Source: Flavobacteriales bacterium (lineage in GTDB: Bacteria; Bacteroidota; Bacteroidia; Flavobacteriales; TMED113). From it: DNA of 64,000 nucleotides. The notes below the pieces were generated by a model that was not told where the DNA came from, did no database searches, and was given only the letters and a program-made list of their open reading frames with translations. The DNA lies in assembly GCA_002718895.1 (NCBI GenBank), contig PBGD01000009.1, positions 42,043-106,042 on the forward strand, written 5' to 3'. The translations under genes were made by a program, and so were the position numbers. This document shows positions 9,292 to 18,819 of this stretch, piece by piece (within the stretch, counting starts at the first letter, position 1; the number at the start of each line of letters is the position of its first letter).

Positions 9292-10533
9292 ATGGATCTA
9301 TTTGATAAATTAAAACAGAATAGAGGACCATTAGGTCAGCATGCAAAAGACGCACATGGTTATTTTACATTTCCAAAAATTGAGGGAGAAATTGCAAGCA
9401 GAATGACTTTCAATAAAAAAGAGGTGATATGTTGGAGTATAAATAATTACTTAGGACTATCAAATCACCCTAAAATTAGAAAGGTTGATGCAGATGCATC
9501 AAAAGAATGGGGATTAGGCACTCCAATGGGGTCAAGAATGATGTCCGGAAACACTAATAAACATGAAGAATTAGAAAAGAAACTTTCACTTTTTACTCAA
9601 AAAGAAGATACTATATTATTAAATTTTGGATATCAAGGTATGCATTCTGCGATTGACGCCTTAGTTGATCGACAAGATGTAATCGTATATGACTCTGAAT
9701 CCCATGCATGCATTCTTGATGGTGTTAGACTTCATTTGGGGAAACGTTATCAATATCCTCATAATAATATTGAAAAATTAAAAAAACAACTAGAAAGAGC
9801 TAATACAATAATTGAAGAAACTGGTGGATCTATTCTTGTAATTACCGAAGGCGTATTTGGAATGGCAGGAGATTTAGGTAAATTAAAAGAAATATGTGAC
9901 TTAAAGAATAAATATAATTTTAGATTATTTGTTGATGATGCACATGGAATAGGTACTATGGGTAAAAATGGGATTGGAACAGGTGAGCAATTAGGAGTGC
10001 AAGATGAGATAGATATATATTTTGGAACATTTGCAAAGAGCTTTGCTAGTATTGGGGCATTTATTAGTTCAACTAAAGATGTCATTGAATACCTGAGGTA
10101 CAATACAAGATCTCAAATTTTTGCAAAATCATTACCTATGCCTATAGTTGTGGGCGCGATTAAGAGACTAGAGATTATGCAAAACGATCCTTCATTAAGG
10201 AATCAACTTTGGGATATTACAAATAAATTACAAGATGGTTTAAAAATAAATGGATTTAATATTGGAAACACTGAAAGTTGTGTTACACCAGTTTTCTTGT
10301 CCGGAGGTGTTGGTGAAGCTACTAATCTAACAGTTGATTTGAGAGAAAATTATGGTATTTTTTGCTCAATAGTTACCTACCCTGTTGTACCAAAAGGAGT
10401 AATAATGCTTAGACTTATTCCTACAGCGACTCATACAGAAGAAGATGTGAATATTACAATTAATGCATTTAAAGAAGTAAAAGAAAAACTATTTTCAGGT
10501 AAATATATTTCAGATAAAATAGCTCAAGTTTAA
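9292..10533 (+). CDS. PLP-dependent alpha-oxoamine synthase (serine/cysteate acyltransferase or KBL-like)
   Basis: This is a fold-type I PLP enzyme of the family that joins an amino acid to an acyl thioester with decarboxylation (serine palmitoyltransferase, 2-amino-3-ketobutyrate CoA ligase, AONS, ALAS, cysteate acyltransferase). The 413 residues from ATG 9292 show WSINNYLGL, the PLP-contacting VDDAHGIG, and the Schiff-base lysine in GTFAKSFAS. KBL normally reads MASVRFICGT where this protein has TPMGSRMMSGNT, so threonine catabolism is not assured. Bacteroidota use relatives for sphingolipids or sulfonolipids, which is my preferred inference. It is monocistronic and ends overlapping the convergent 10530 gene by four bases. 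Confidence 0.82.
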   Translation: MDLFDKLKQNRGPLGQHAKDAHGYFTFPKIEGEIASRMTFNKKEVICWSINNYLGLSNHPKIRKVDADASKEWGLGTPMGSRMMSGNTNKHEELEKKLSLFTQKEDTILLNFGYQGMHSAIDALVDRQDVIVYDSESHACILDGVRLHLGKRYQYPHNNIEKLKKQLERANTIIEETGGSILVITEGVFGMAGDLGKLKEICDLKNKYNFRLFVDDAHGIGTMGKNGIGTGEQLGVQDEIDIYFGTFAKSFASIGAFISSTKDVIEYLRYNTRSQIFAKSLPMPIVVGAIKRLEIMQNDPSLRNQLWDITNKLQDGLKINGFNIGNTESCVTPVFLSGGVGEATNLTVDLRENYGIFCSIVTYPVVPKGVIMLRLIPTATHTEEDVNITINAFKEVKEKLFSGKYISDKIAQV

Positions 10534-11201
10534 AACTTATATATCTTTTGATATGAATTATTTTTATAAAATTCTATCATAAAACCTTTATATTTCTCGC
10601 AATCAATAGTCCTTCCATATAAGTCAGTTTTCAATAAGATGTCAGATTTTTTAGAATACTCAATATTATTTATTAAAGAACAATTGTTTGATAAAAAAGT
10701 AAATAAATCATCATCAACAAATGTGACAGAAGATGATAAGCCAGACAGACCGTTTGTTGCAAAATTATTATGTAAAAATGGTGGATTTTCATTCATAACT
10801 GCATTGAATAGCAACTCTCCATAACCTTCTATACACAGTTGAAATGTATAGGATTCACCTGAAGAAAAACCATCTTTAATTGGAGTGGTAGCATCATCAG
10901 CCCAACCTGCTATTGAAAAATTTGAACTATTATTCCAAGTAGTATATCCACCACAAAATAACTGATCATTTTCACCAGTATAAAATACACCAATTAAAAC
11001 AGGACATGTAATTTCAGAAACTGAAATTGAATTTTCAAATTGATTAGAGTATAATTCAAAGTTTTCAGTAGATAATATTGCAATTGTTGAACTTCCAGAT
11101 GTGAGATTATAATTCCAGCCACAAAAATTATCTATATTTTGAGATATGGACAGTGATACACATCCAATTAAAAATAGCAAAGAGTAAAGTATATTTTTCA
11201 T
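10530..11201 (-). CDS. Small secreted protein with degenerate T9SS-like C-terminus
   Basis: I do not recognise the family. The 223-residue protein starts with a signal peptide (MKNILYSLLFLIGC, cleavage after about SISQ) and has a Ser/Thr/Asn-rich, probably beta-rich body with several cysteines (CGWNY, CPVLIG, FCGGYTTW). The last 35 or so residues (KTDLYGRTIDCEKYKGFMIEFYKNN, ending IYKF) resemble the final strands of a T9SS type A sorting domain but lack its conserved PNP motif. It is 11 bases downstream of the lysyl-oxidase-domain gene on the same strand and may be co-transcribed with it. Confidence 0.6.
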   Translation of the reverse strand: MKNILYSLLFLIGCVSLSISQNIDNFCGWNYNLTSGSSTIAILSTENFELYSNQFENSISVSEITCPVLIGVFYTGENDQLFCGGYTTWNNSSNFSIAGWADDATTPIKDGFSSGESYTFQLCIEGYGELLFNAVMNENPPFLHNNFATNGLSGLSSSVTFVDDDLFTFLSNNCSLINNIEYSKKSDILLKTDLYGRTIDCEKYKGFMIEFYKNNSYQKIYKF

Positions 11202-11212
11202 TTAATTAAATA

Positions 11213-14200
11213 TTATTCAACTATAACTTGTCTTACAAATTTAGTGTTTCTATAATCAATATTAACTAGGTAAACACCTGAAGACAAATTTTCAACATCA
11301 AAAGTTAAAATTTCATTATTTCTATTAACATATTTAGTAGATATTGATTTTCCTAAAACAGTTTTAAGACTAACAACTACATCAGATCTTTTTTCAATAT
11401 TGATTTTAACATTTATATGTTTTTTAGCCGGATTTGGATATATAAAAAATGATAAATCATCATATTGATTAATATTAATATTTGATATACATGGATCAGT
11501 GTTATTGATAGTGTAAACATTTTCATAATTTTGATTCACAATATCAATAATGTTATCTATACATGTATTTTCATCTATTGAAGAAAAATACACTCTACAT
11601 AGTGGCGCAGGTTCATAGTTTTTAATTATTAATGAATTATCATATGAAACACCTAGAATCATGCCATCAAGTGCTGAAAATTGAGGTTGAACTTGATAAT
11701 CTGGAACTAAATTTTCAATTGAATTAATTATAATATTACCCATAGTAAATTGATACCCCAAAACTTCATTATTTGGATTTAAAATATAAACATCTACATA
11801 ACTTTCTTCAATATTAACTTGACCAATACTTAGTGTTACAGTATCATTTGGGTTATTAATTTCCATTCCAAAATCACATGGAGTTGTTTGATTATCTCTA
11901 GTAAGCTGTTGTTGAGAGTTTTCCACACAATTTACCGCTAAAGCAATATCAGAGACAGTAATTTCTCCGTCCATATCTAAATCATTACATTGATTAGCAC
12001 TCCAATCATTTGCAATAATTTCTAAAGAATATTGTTGCAAATCAAAAAGATCTAGAAAAGAATCCATATTTAAATCTCCATTTACTGCATTTCCCCCACA
12101 AATTCCGTTACAATCAAATTGTGTTGATCCAAATTCAATACCATTACAATCTGAATAAGTAGGACAATCAAACAAACCTAATGGAGAATTATCATCTGCA
12201 TCATAAATACCATCATTATCTGAATCTAAATCAAAAACATTATCTATTCCATCACCATCAACATCATTATCATCATTATTGTTAATTCCATCTCCATCTA
12301 TATCAACTGCCATATAATAATCTTTATTACCATCTTCATTAGTATATATAACAATACATGTTTGCTCCCAATTATTATCAAAACTAAGTTCAACATTTCC
12401 AGCAGCATCAGGATCTTGATCCCAGTTTGTTCTAACTACAAAAGTATAAGAACCATCAGGAACATCAGTTATGTCAATCCATTGACAAGAAAGACCTGAA
12501 CTATAAATATCTCCACATCCTGCAGATATCCCCATAATACTACATCCATAAGTAAAATTACCAGCAGGAACACCTAATTCAGTATCCCCACTACACTCTA
12601 AGTCCATAACACAAAAACCATTTTTAAATCCAACTGGTAGTATTTGTCCATCAGAGTCAAAAAGAACATATTCGGCATATCCTTTGTAGTGCCAATGATT
12701 ATGACACATATCCCACTCAAACTGATTTGTGTTTTCATTATCATCAACTGAACCTATAAAATAATCTAAATTACCAACATTTTTAATCCAAGTATCAAAT
12801 CTAATAATGGAACGTGTTCCATAACCTGTCAAACAACCTTCCTCAATTGCACAACCATCTTCATTATTGTAAATTTGTAAATACATACTTGACTCAAATG
12901 GCATAACCATCAAATCTGGTCCATTGCTACAATCAGGATCACCAGGGTAAATACATGTATTATCATCTATTTCTGCAATTGGGTTAAAATTACATGCTAA
13001 TTCATCAATACAACCAGAAACTGGACCCTCATAATTTAATTCCCATTCAATATTATCACAATCACCTTTTATTCTTATATAGTAGGATTCACCTTCTACA
13101 AACAATGGAGATATTTCTGATTGAAGTCCACATAAATCATCATTATAATAAATCGTACCTTCATTTGTTTCATCTACAATTAAGCCAGTACAATAATCAT
13201 ACACATAAATTACCGTATTACAGTTAGATAAACATGTGTTTATATTATATTGACCATTTGAGTCAGGAGTAAATAAATACCAAAAATCATTTGTTTCACT
13301 TAAATGTTCACCTAATTCAACTTCAACTGATGTATTACAATCATAACCTGGAGGACAGTTCATTGTAATAGAAGTGTTATATTGAAAGCTTGGATCTTCT
13401 AAAACAAGATCACCTTCATAATAGATTTCAACACCACCTTCTGAAAATAATCCATCACCATAACTATCATAAATAGTAAATATATAACAATCAATGTCAG
13501 GCAAACAATATTGAAAGGGATAAGCAAAATTGCCTTCGTTAAAGACAGAGTTTTCAGAAGCAAAAATGACGCCCTGATTATTATTTAAAACAAATGATGT
13601 TTCATTGGGATAATAATCAGTTTGAATTAAAACATCTATTTGTATTTCATTTTCATTACAAATATTAGAATATAAACAAGATCCATCATCAAAAGTTGCT
13701 TCATTAAAATAATTGGATGCTATTTGATCAGTACAACCATATATCTCAATCTCATCACAAATATTATTGGAATTTAAATCATTAATACAATTTCCATCGC
13801 AGTCATAATAATTTTCAGGATATATACAATTTGAATCATATATGGCTCCGCTATCAAAATTACATGCTTCAAAATCTAAACATCCATATAAATTACACTC
13901 CGATGATATTACAATAAATTCTTCTGTCAAACCAAAATCATTAGGAGAATTACCACTATTATTAGCAATTATAACTCCTTGATCACAAATACTTAATTCA
14001 TATACTCCATCCGAATTCCATCCATCACCATAGCTATCATTTGCGTTAAAAAAGTAAGTTTCTCCAATATTTAAACATACATAAGAAGTGTAATTTTGAT
14101 AATCTTCATAAAAGCTATTTAAGATAGGACTATTGGCTACAATAAGATTTTCTTCATTTTGTATATCCCAAGTAATTTCATTGGACCAACTACCTAGATT

Positions 14201-14857
14201 CAAATTTATCATAACAAGTTGCTGATCAGAATTACAGTTTAAAAAGTATTCACACATTGAAGGATCAGAAATATCATTATCAACACTGAAATTTGAAGCA
14301 GCAACATCCATACATCCAGTAGTATATACACATGAATTATCATCTATAAGACATTCTTGACAATAGTTTTCAGCGTTTTCATCTATACATCCTCCAACAT
14401 CACACAATAGGTTTAATTGGAAATCACCTTCACTTGAACTAAATCCGCTAATATATATGTAATAAATTAAATTTTGTTCAGCAAAGAATGCTACTTGAGA
14501 ATGTAAGTTACTGCTTTCACAAAAATAGGCATCATCATTTCCTGTAACACAAGTTAAACCAAAACCATCATCTGAAAACACATGTATTTTAGTGTCAAAT
14601 AAAGATGAACACGTATTCAAAGCAACATAAGAATCATTTCCATCAAGATAATACCACACACCAGGAGAAACATCTACTGAAGTCCCACATTCATCAAGTC
14701 CATATTGAATTAATTGTTCTTGGTCAGAGCTATAACCTAAAGTCGAAGATTGAAAAGAACTATTACAAGTTATAGAAATTGCATTTTGAATTAAATCATT
14801 GTTTTGAGAATAAACAAGTGAAACCAGAAATAAAAAAGTAAATAAAATGTTATTCAT
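11213..14857 (-). CDS. Large secreted multidomain protein with lysyl oxidase domain and T9SS type A sorting domain
   Basis: This 1214-residue extracellular protein has a signal peptide (cleaved near YSQ, residue 18). Several Cys-rich modules with recurrent GCxD..A.N...DD.SC.Y motifs (five copies between about 155 and 640) alternate with beta modules containing YGDGW/YGDGL. Residues about 645-836 match lysyl oxidase: copper triad His719, His721, His723 in MCHNHWHYKG, and Lys745 (FKNGFC) and Tyr785 (GDIYSSGLSCQWIDITDV), which align with the lysine and tyrosine that form the LTQ cofactor in human LOX. Then follow Ca-binding DxDxDG repeats (about 850-890), a dockerin-like NGDLNMDS...DMDGE segment, and a C-terminal T9SS domain (FIYPNPAKKHINV to end). 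Predicted role: surface or secreted copper amine oxidase. The substrate is unknown. Confidence 0.88.
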   Translation of the reverse strand: MNNILFTFLFLVSLVYSQNNDLIQNAISITCNSSFQSSTLGYSSDQEQLIQYGLDECGTSVDVSPGVWYYLDGNDSYVALNTCSSLFDTKIHVFSDDGFGLTCVTGNDDAYFCESSNLHSQVAFFAEQNLIYYIYISGFSSSEGDFQLNLLCDVGGCIDENAENYCQECLIDDNSCVYTTGCMDVAASNFSVDNDISDPSMCEYFLNCNSDQQLVMINLNLGSWSNEITWDIQNEENLIVANSPILNSFYEDYQNYTSYVCLNIGETYFFNANDSYGDGWNSDGVYELSICDQGVIIANNSGNSPNDFGLTEEFIVISSECNLYGCLDFEACNFDSGAIYDSNCIYPENYYDCDGNCINDLNSNNICDEIEIYGCTDQIASNYFNEATFDDGSCLYSNICNENEIQIDVLIQTDYYPNETSFVLNNNQGVIFASENSVFNEGNFAYPFQYCLPDIDCYIFTIYDSYGDGLFSEGGVEIYYEGDLVLEDPSFQYNTSITMNCPPGYDCNTSVEVELGEHLSETNDFWYLFTPDSNGQYNINTCLSNCNTVIYVYDYCTGLIVDETNEGTIYYNDDLCGLQSEISPLFVEGESYYIRIKGDCDNIEWELNYEGPVSGCIDELACNFNPIAEIDDNTCIYPGDPDCSNGPDLMVMPFESSMYLQIYNNEDGCAIEEGCLTGYGTRSIIRFDTWIKNVGNLDYFIGSVDDNENTNQFEWDMCHNHWHYKGYAEYVLFDSDGQILPVGFKNGFCVMDLECSGDTELGVPAGNFTYGCSIMGISAGCGDIYSSGLSCQWIDITDVPDGSYTFVVRTNWDQDPDAAGNVELSFDNNWEQTCIVIYTNEDGNKDYYMAVDIDGDGINNNDDNDVDGDGIDNVFDLDSDNDGIYDADDNSPLGLFDCPTYSDCNGIEFGSTQFDCNGICGGNAVNGDLNMDSFLDLFDLQQYSLEIIANDWSANQCNDLDMDGEITVSDIALAVNCVENSQQQLTRDNQTTPCDFGMEINNPNDTVTLSIGQVNIEESYVDVYILNPNNEVLGYQFTMGNIIINSIENLVPDYQVQPQFSALDGMILGVSYDNSLIIKNYEPAPLCRVYFSSIDENTCIDNIIDIVNQNYENVYTINNTDPCISNININQYDDLSFFIYPNPAKKHINVKINIEKRSDVVVSLKTVLGKSISTKYVNRNNEILTFDVENLSSGVYLVNIDYRNTKFVRQVIVE

Positions 14858-15033
14858 ATGAAATTAAATTAATGCGCATTATTTTTTAATTTAAGAATTT
14901 TGATCTATTAATAAATTAACATTTATCAATTAAATCAACTTACAAAGTAAAAAATAATGAGTTATTGATTTGAAAGTTAGAAATAATTATTTTTTTATTT
15001 TAATCTATTAGAATTATTTTTATTTATTATTTA

Positions 15034-15041
15034 TAAATTTG
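15034..15041 (+). promoter_or_regulatory. Candidate -7 element for DUF6580 gene
   Basis: TAAATTTG, an exact TAnnTTTG match, is 22 bases before the ATG at 15063, within the 205-base AT-rich gap that separates it from the divergent lysyl-oxidase-domain gene. There is no clear -33 TTG. Nothing else recognisable is in this gap. Confidence 0.3.
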
Positions 15042-15062
15042 AGCAAGATAAACATACTTATA

Positions 15063-15563
15063 ATGAGTAAAAACAAATTATTAATCACTTTTTTTATAAT
15101 TCTTGGAATTTTAACTAGACTAATACCGCACCCACCTAACTTTACAGCTATAGGAGCAATAGCAGTATTTGGAGGTGCATATATTTCAGACAAAAAGCTT
15201 TCATTTATTATTCCCACAATTATTATGTTGATTTCTGACTTACTTTTAGGTTATGAAATTCAATTATCTGTATATGTTAGTTTTATTTTAATGGTTGGAT
15301 GCGGTTTTTTATTAAAGAAAAATATTAAAACAAAAAATATTATTTCCATTGCATTTTTATCAAGTATTATTTTTTTTATAATTACTAACTTTCAAGTTTT
15401 CTTAACATCTAATATGTACAGCAATGATATTAATGGCCTTTTTCAATGTTATTTATTAGCAATTCCTTTTTTCACAAATACATTATTAGGAAATATTTTT
15501 TATTCTCTTTTAATTTTTCATGCCTTTGATTATGTTAAAAGTCAACTTCTTGTTCTTAATTAA
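15063..15563 (+). CDS. DUF6580 family integral membrane protein
   Basis: A 166-residue protein with about five hydrophobic segments. It has the family pattern RLIPHPPNFTAIGAIAVFGG near the N-terminus, followed by IPTIIMLISDLLLGYE and a conserved VYVSFILMVG stretch. The fold recalls small S-component-like transport proteins, but no ligand is known to me. ATG 15063 is chosen over an in-frame TTG at 15039, which would place charged residues before the first helix for no gain. Five bases separate it from the next dehydrogenase gene, so the two may form a transcript. Confidence 0.72.
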   Translation: MSKNKLLITFFIILGILTRLIPHPPNFTAIGAIAVFGGAYISDKKLSFIIPTIIMLISDLLLGYEIQLSVYVSFILMVGCGFLLKKNIKTKNIISIAFLSSIIFFIITNFQVFLTSNMYSNDINGLFQCYLLAIPFFTNTLLGNIFYSLLIFHAFDYVKSQLLVLN

Positions 15564-15568
15564 ATTAA

Positions 15569-16696
15569 ATGAAAAATATACTAGTTCTTGGCGGAGGTAG
15601 AGTTGGAAGTGCAATTGCATGGGATTTATCAAAAAACAACTCTATTTCAGTTGCTGATATAAATCAAAAAAATCTAGAAAAAATTCGAAAAAAAAATCCT
15701 AAAATTAATCTGATAAAGGAAGATTTATCTAATAAAAAAAAACTTCAAAATCTTATATTTAATTTTGACTTGATAATTTCTGCTGTACCTGGTTTCATGG
15801 GTTACAAAACACTTAAGACAATTATTGAAAATAAAAAAAATGTAATTGATATTTCTTTTTTTCCTGAAAATGGTCTTGACTTAAACAAACTTGCAAAATC
15901 AAATAAAGTAACTGCACTAATTGATTTTGGAGTTGCACCAGGACTAAGTAACATTATCTTTGGATATTATGATTCAATTTTTAAAATTGACTCCTATGAG
16001 TGTTATGTCGGAGGTTTACCTATAAAAAAAGTTTTACCTTTCGAATACAAGGCTCCTTTTTCTCCTATCGATGTAATTGAAGAATACATTAGACCTGCTA
16101 GACTATTTGAAAATGGACAAATAATTATAAAGGCACCACTATCTGAAAGAGAAATTATAAATTTTGATACCAATGAAGACTTAGAAGCTTTTAATACAGA
16201 TGGACTGAGAAGTCTATTGTTTACTATGTCTCATGTGGCAGACATGAAAGAAAAAACATTGAGATATCCTGGACATGCCGAAAAAATTCAATTACTTAAA
16301 GATATCGGATTATTTTCTCAAGAAAAAAAATGCATTAATGGCACAATCATCAAGCCCATTGAACTCACAGCTCAACTTTTAGAAAAAGAATGGCAACTTG
16401 GTGATGGTGAAAGAGAATTCACAACAATGAGAATTGTGTTAAAGAACAAAAAAAAATCATATGAAATCAATTTATATGATGAATATGATCATGAAACAAA
16501 TATAACATCTATGGCTAGAACTACAGGTTATACTTGTACTGCTGGCGCAGCATTATTAATAAATAATATATTTAAGAAAAAGGGCATATATACTCCTGAA
16601 CTAATTGGTAAAGAAAAAAAGTGTTATGATTTTATTTTAGATTATTTAAAAGAAAGAAATATTAATTTAAAAACTAAGATTACAAATTCATTATAA
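15569..16696 (+). CDS. Saccharopine dehydrogenase family protein (lysine 6-dehydrogenase-like)
   Basis: An NAD(P)-dependent oxidoreductase of 375 residues. The N-terminal Rossmann fold starts MKNILVLGGGRVGSAIA, with acidic VADIN ending the second strand. ISAVPGFMG and DFGVAPGLSNI are typical of the family, and the C-terminal half has the catalytic-domain signatures YVGGLP, LRYPGHAEKI and TTGYTCTAGA. Length and the APGLSN/LRYPGH pattern suit the L-lysine 6-dehydrogenase-like branch better than saccharopine reductase. The exact substrate cannot be fixed. A second family member lies at 18812-20077 on the other strand. Confidence 0.78.
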   Translation: MKNILVLGGGRVGSAIAWDLSKNNSISVADINQKNLEKIRKKNPKINLIKEDLSNKKKLQNLIFNFDLIISAVPGFMGYKTLKTIIENKKNVIDISFFPENGLDLNKLAKSNKVTALIDFGVAPGLSNIIFGYYDSIFKIDSYECYVGGLPIKKVLPFEYKAPFSPIDVIEEYIRPARLFENGQIIIKAPLSEREIINFDTNEDLEAFNTDGLRSLLFTMSHVADMKEKTLRYPGHAEKIQLLKDIGLFSQEKKCINGTIIKPIELTAQLLEKEWQLGDGEREFTTMRIVLKNKKKSYEINLYDEYDHETNITSMARTTGYTCTAGAALLINNIFKKKGIYTPELIGKEKKCYDFILDYLKERNINLKTKITNSL

Positions 16697-16758
16697 ACCC
16701 TTAAATTTAAGTATTATTTACAACATCACTTTTTAACTATTAACTAAAATCAATTATT

Positions 16759-18819
16759 TTGAAAAATTTAAAATCTACCATTTATTTATTCATTTTTATT
16801 TTAATTTCTTCATGTACTATAACAAATAAAGAAAATGAAAAAATTGATGATTTTCAGTATTTAACTGAACAATTTGCAGATATAAAAATGATAAGCTATA
16901 AAGTTCCAGGATTTGAAGAACTAACATTAAAACAAAAAAAACTAATTTACTATCTATCCCAAGCGTCTCTAAGTGGAAGAGATATTATTTTTGATCAAAA
17001 TTATAGACATAATATTAGAATCAGAAGAACGTTAGAAACTATAGTTGCTAATTATCCAGGTGATAGAAAAAGTGATAGTTTTCTAAACTTCATGGAGTAT
17101 ACAAAAAGGGTGTGGTTTTCTGGCGGAATACACCATCATTACGCATCTAAAAAAATTAAACCGAAATTTACTTCTGAATACTTTATTAATGAATTAATTA
17201 ATAGAACAGAATCTTCAACTGAATACTCCTTTCCTTTACTAAATGGTGAAGATAAAATGGATTTAGCTAGAAAGTTAAATCCAATAATATTTAATGAAGA
17301 AATTGATTTAAAACGTGTTAACAGAGATGCTGGCATAGACATCATTCTTAATTCTGCAAATAATTATTATGGAGAAGATGTAACAGTGGATGAAGTCAAT
17401 TTATTTTATAAAAAAGAGTTCGAAGAAAGAGCACCAGAATATGGATTAAATTCTAAATTAAGAAAAAATACAAATGGAGATTTGTATGAAGATATTTATA
17501 AACTAGGTGGTATGTATAGTGATGCAATTGAACAAATGATTTATTGGATCAAAAAAGCTAAAAAAGTTGCTGAAAATGAGGATCAAAAGAAATCATTTGA
17601 CTTACTTATTGATTACTACACTACTGGCGAAATAAAAAAATGGGATGATTATTGCGTTCAATGGGTAAATACTAAAACTGATATTGATTGGATCAATGGA
17701 TTTGTTGAAGTCTATGGCGATGCAGCCGGAAGAAAAGGTGCGTACGAATCTATTGTACAAATAAAAGATATGGAGGCATCAAAAACTACAGAAGTAATTA
17801 ATGAATATGTTCAATGGTTTGAAGATAATTCTAGTATTATGGATGAACATAAAAAAGAAAATGTAGTTGGTGTTAGTTATAAAGTGGTTACAGTAGCGAT
17901 GGAATCTGGAGATGCATCTCCATCATCACCAATTGGTGTAAATTTACCAAATAACAATTGGATAAGAACTGAACAAGGATCTAAGTCTGTAAGTTTAGGA
18001 AACTTGATTTCTGCATATAGTGGAGCTGCAACAGGATCTGGTTTTTTAAATGAATTTTGTTTTAATGAAGAAGAAATTGAAAGAGCTAAAAAATATGGTG
18101 ATGCTGCTGACAAATTAGGCACATTATTACATGAAGTTGTCGGTCACGCTTCAGGGAAGATCAATGATGGTGTAGGAACACCAAAAGAAACTTTAAAAAA
18201 TTATAAATCAACTTTAGAAGAAGCTCGGGCTGATTTAGTGGCACTATACTACATAATGAATCCAAAACTTATTGAAATTGGCTTAATGGAATCTTTAGAG
18301 TGTGGAAAAGCAGAGTATGACTCTTACATACGTAATGGATTAATGCTTCAATTACGAAGAATAGAATTAGGGCAAAATATTGAACAGGACCACATGAGAA
18401 ATAGACAATTAGTTTCTGCGTGGGCCTATGAAAGAGGTTTAAAAGAGAATGTTATTGAAAAAAAGGCTATAAATAATAAAACATTTTTTGTTATAAATAA
18501 CTATGAAAAATTACAATTAATATTTGGTGAGTTATTGAGGGAGATTCAAAGAATTACATCTGAAGGCGATTTCGAAGCAGGTAAAAATTTAGTGGAAAAT
18601 TATGGTGTTAAAATTGACTTAGAAATACATAAGGAAGTTTTATCAAGATCTGAAAAATTTGATAGCGCACCATATGGGGGGTTTATAAACCCAAATTACA
18701 CATTAGTCAAGGATAATTCAGGTGAAATAATAGACGTTAAAATTGATTATCCTAAGGATTTTACTCAACAAATGATGAGATATGGTAAAGATTATTCATT
18801 TCTACCACACGTTAACTAA
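16759..18819 (+). CDS. Dipeptidyl peptidase III (M49 family), lipoprotein
   Basis: This zinc exopeptidase removes dipeptides from N-termini of oligopeptides. The 686-residue protein contains the M49 zinc site HEVVGH (His458, Glu459, His463) and the second motif EEARAD (Glu487-Asp492). An N-terminal signal peptide with lipobox ISSC (Cys19) predicts membrane anchoring outside the cytoplasm, unlike the cytosolic animal enzyme. The reading frame opens with TTG at 16759, and no ATG fits because the signal peptide begins right there. It overlaps the convergent gene by eight bases. It probably feeds peptides to amino-acid catabolism. Confidence 0.88.
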   Translation: MKNLKSTIYLFIFILISSCTITNKENEKIDDFQYLTEQFADIKMISYKVPGFEELTLKQKKLIYYLSQASLSGRDIIFDQNYRHNIRIRRTLETIVANYPGDRKSDSFLNFMEYTKRVWFSGGIHHHYASKKIKPKFTSEYFINELINRTESSTEYSFPLLNGEDKMDLARKLNPIIFNEEIDLKRVNRDAGIDIILNSANNYYGEDVTVDEVNLFYKKEFEERAPEYGLNSKLRKNTNGDLYEDIYKLGGMYSDAIEQMIYWIKKAKKVAENEDQKKSFDLLIDYYTTGEIKKWDDYCVQWVNTKTDIDWINGFVEVYGDAAGRKGAYESIVQIKDMEASKTTEVINEYVQWFEDNSSIMDEHKKENVVGVSYKVVTVAMESGDASPSSPIGVNLPNNNWIRTEQGSKSVSLGNLISAYSGAATGSGFLNEFCFNEEEIERAKKYGDAADKLGTLLHEVVGHASGKINDGVGTPKETLKNYKSTLEEARADLVALYYIMNPKLIEIGLMESLECGKAEYDSYIRNGLMLQLRRIELGQNIEQDHMRNRQLVSAWAYERGLKENVIEKKAINNKTFFVINNYEKLQLIFGELLREIQRITSEGDFEAGKNLVENYGVKIDLEIHKEVLSRSEKFDSAPYGGFINPNYTLVKDNSGEIIDVKIDYPKDFTQQMMRYGKDYSFLPHVN

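Noticed and set aside
11213..14857. Phage- or toxin-like tandem repeats in the large secreted gene
   Set aside because: The repeated GCxD..A.N motifs are Cys-rich domain repeats known in marine Bacteroidota extracellular proteins, and the C-terminus is an ordinary T9SS sorting domain.
15020..15217. 65-residue minus-strand frame opposite the DUF6580 gene
   Set aside because: It is the reverse shadow of a well-supported membrane gene and has no family resemblance.
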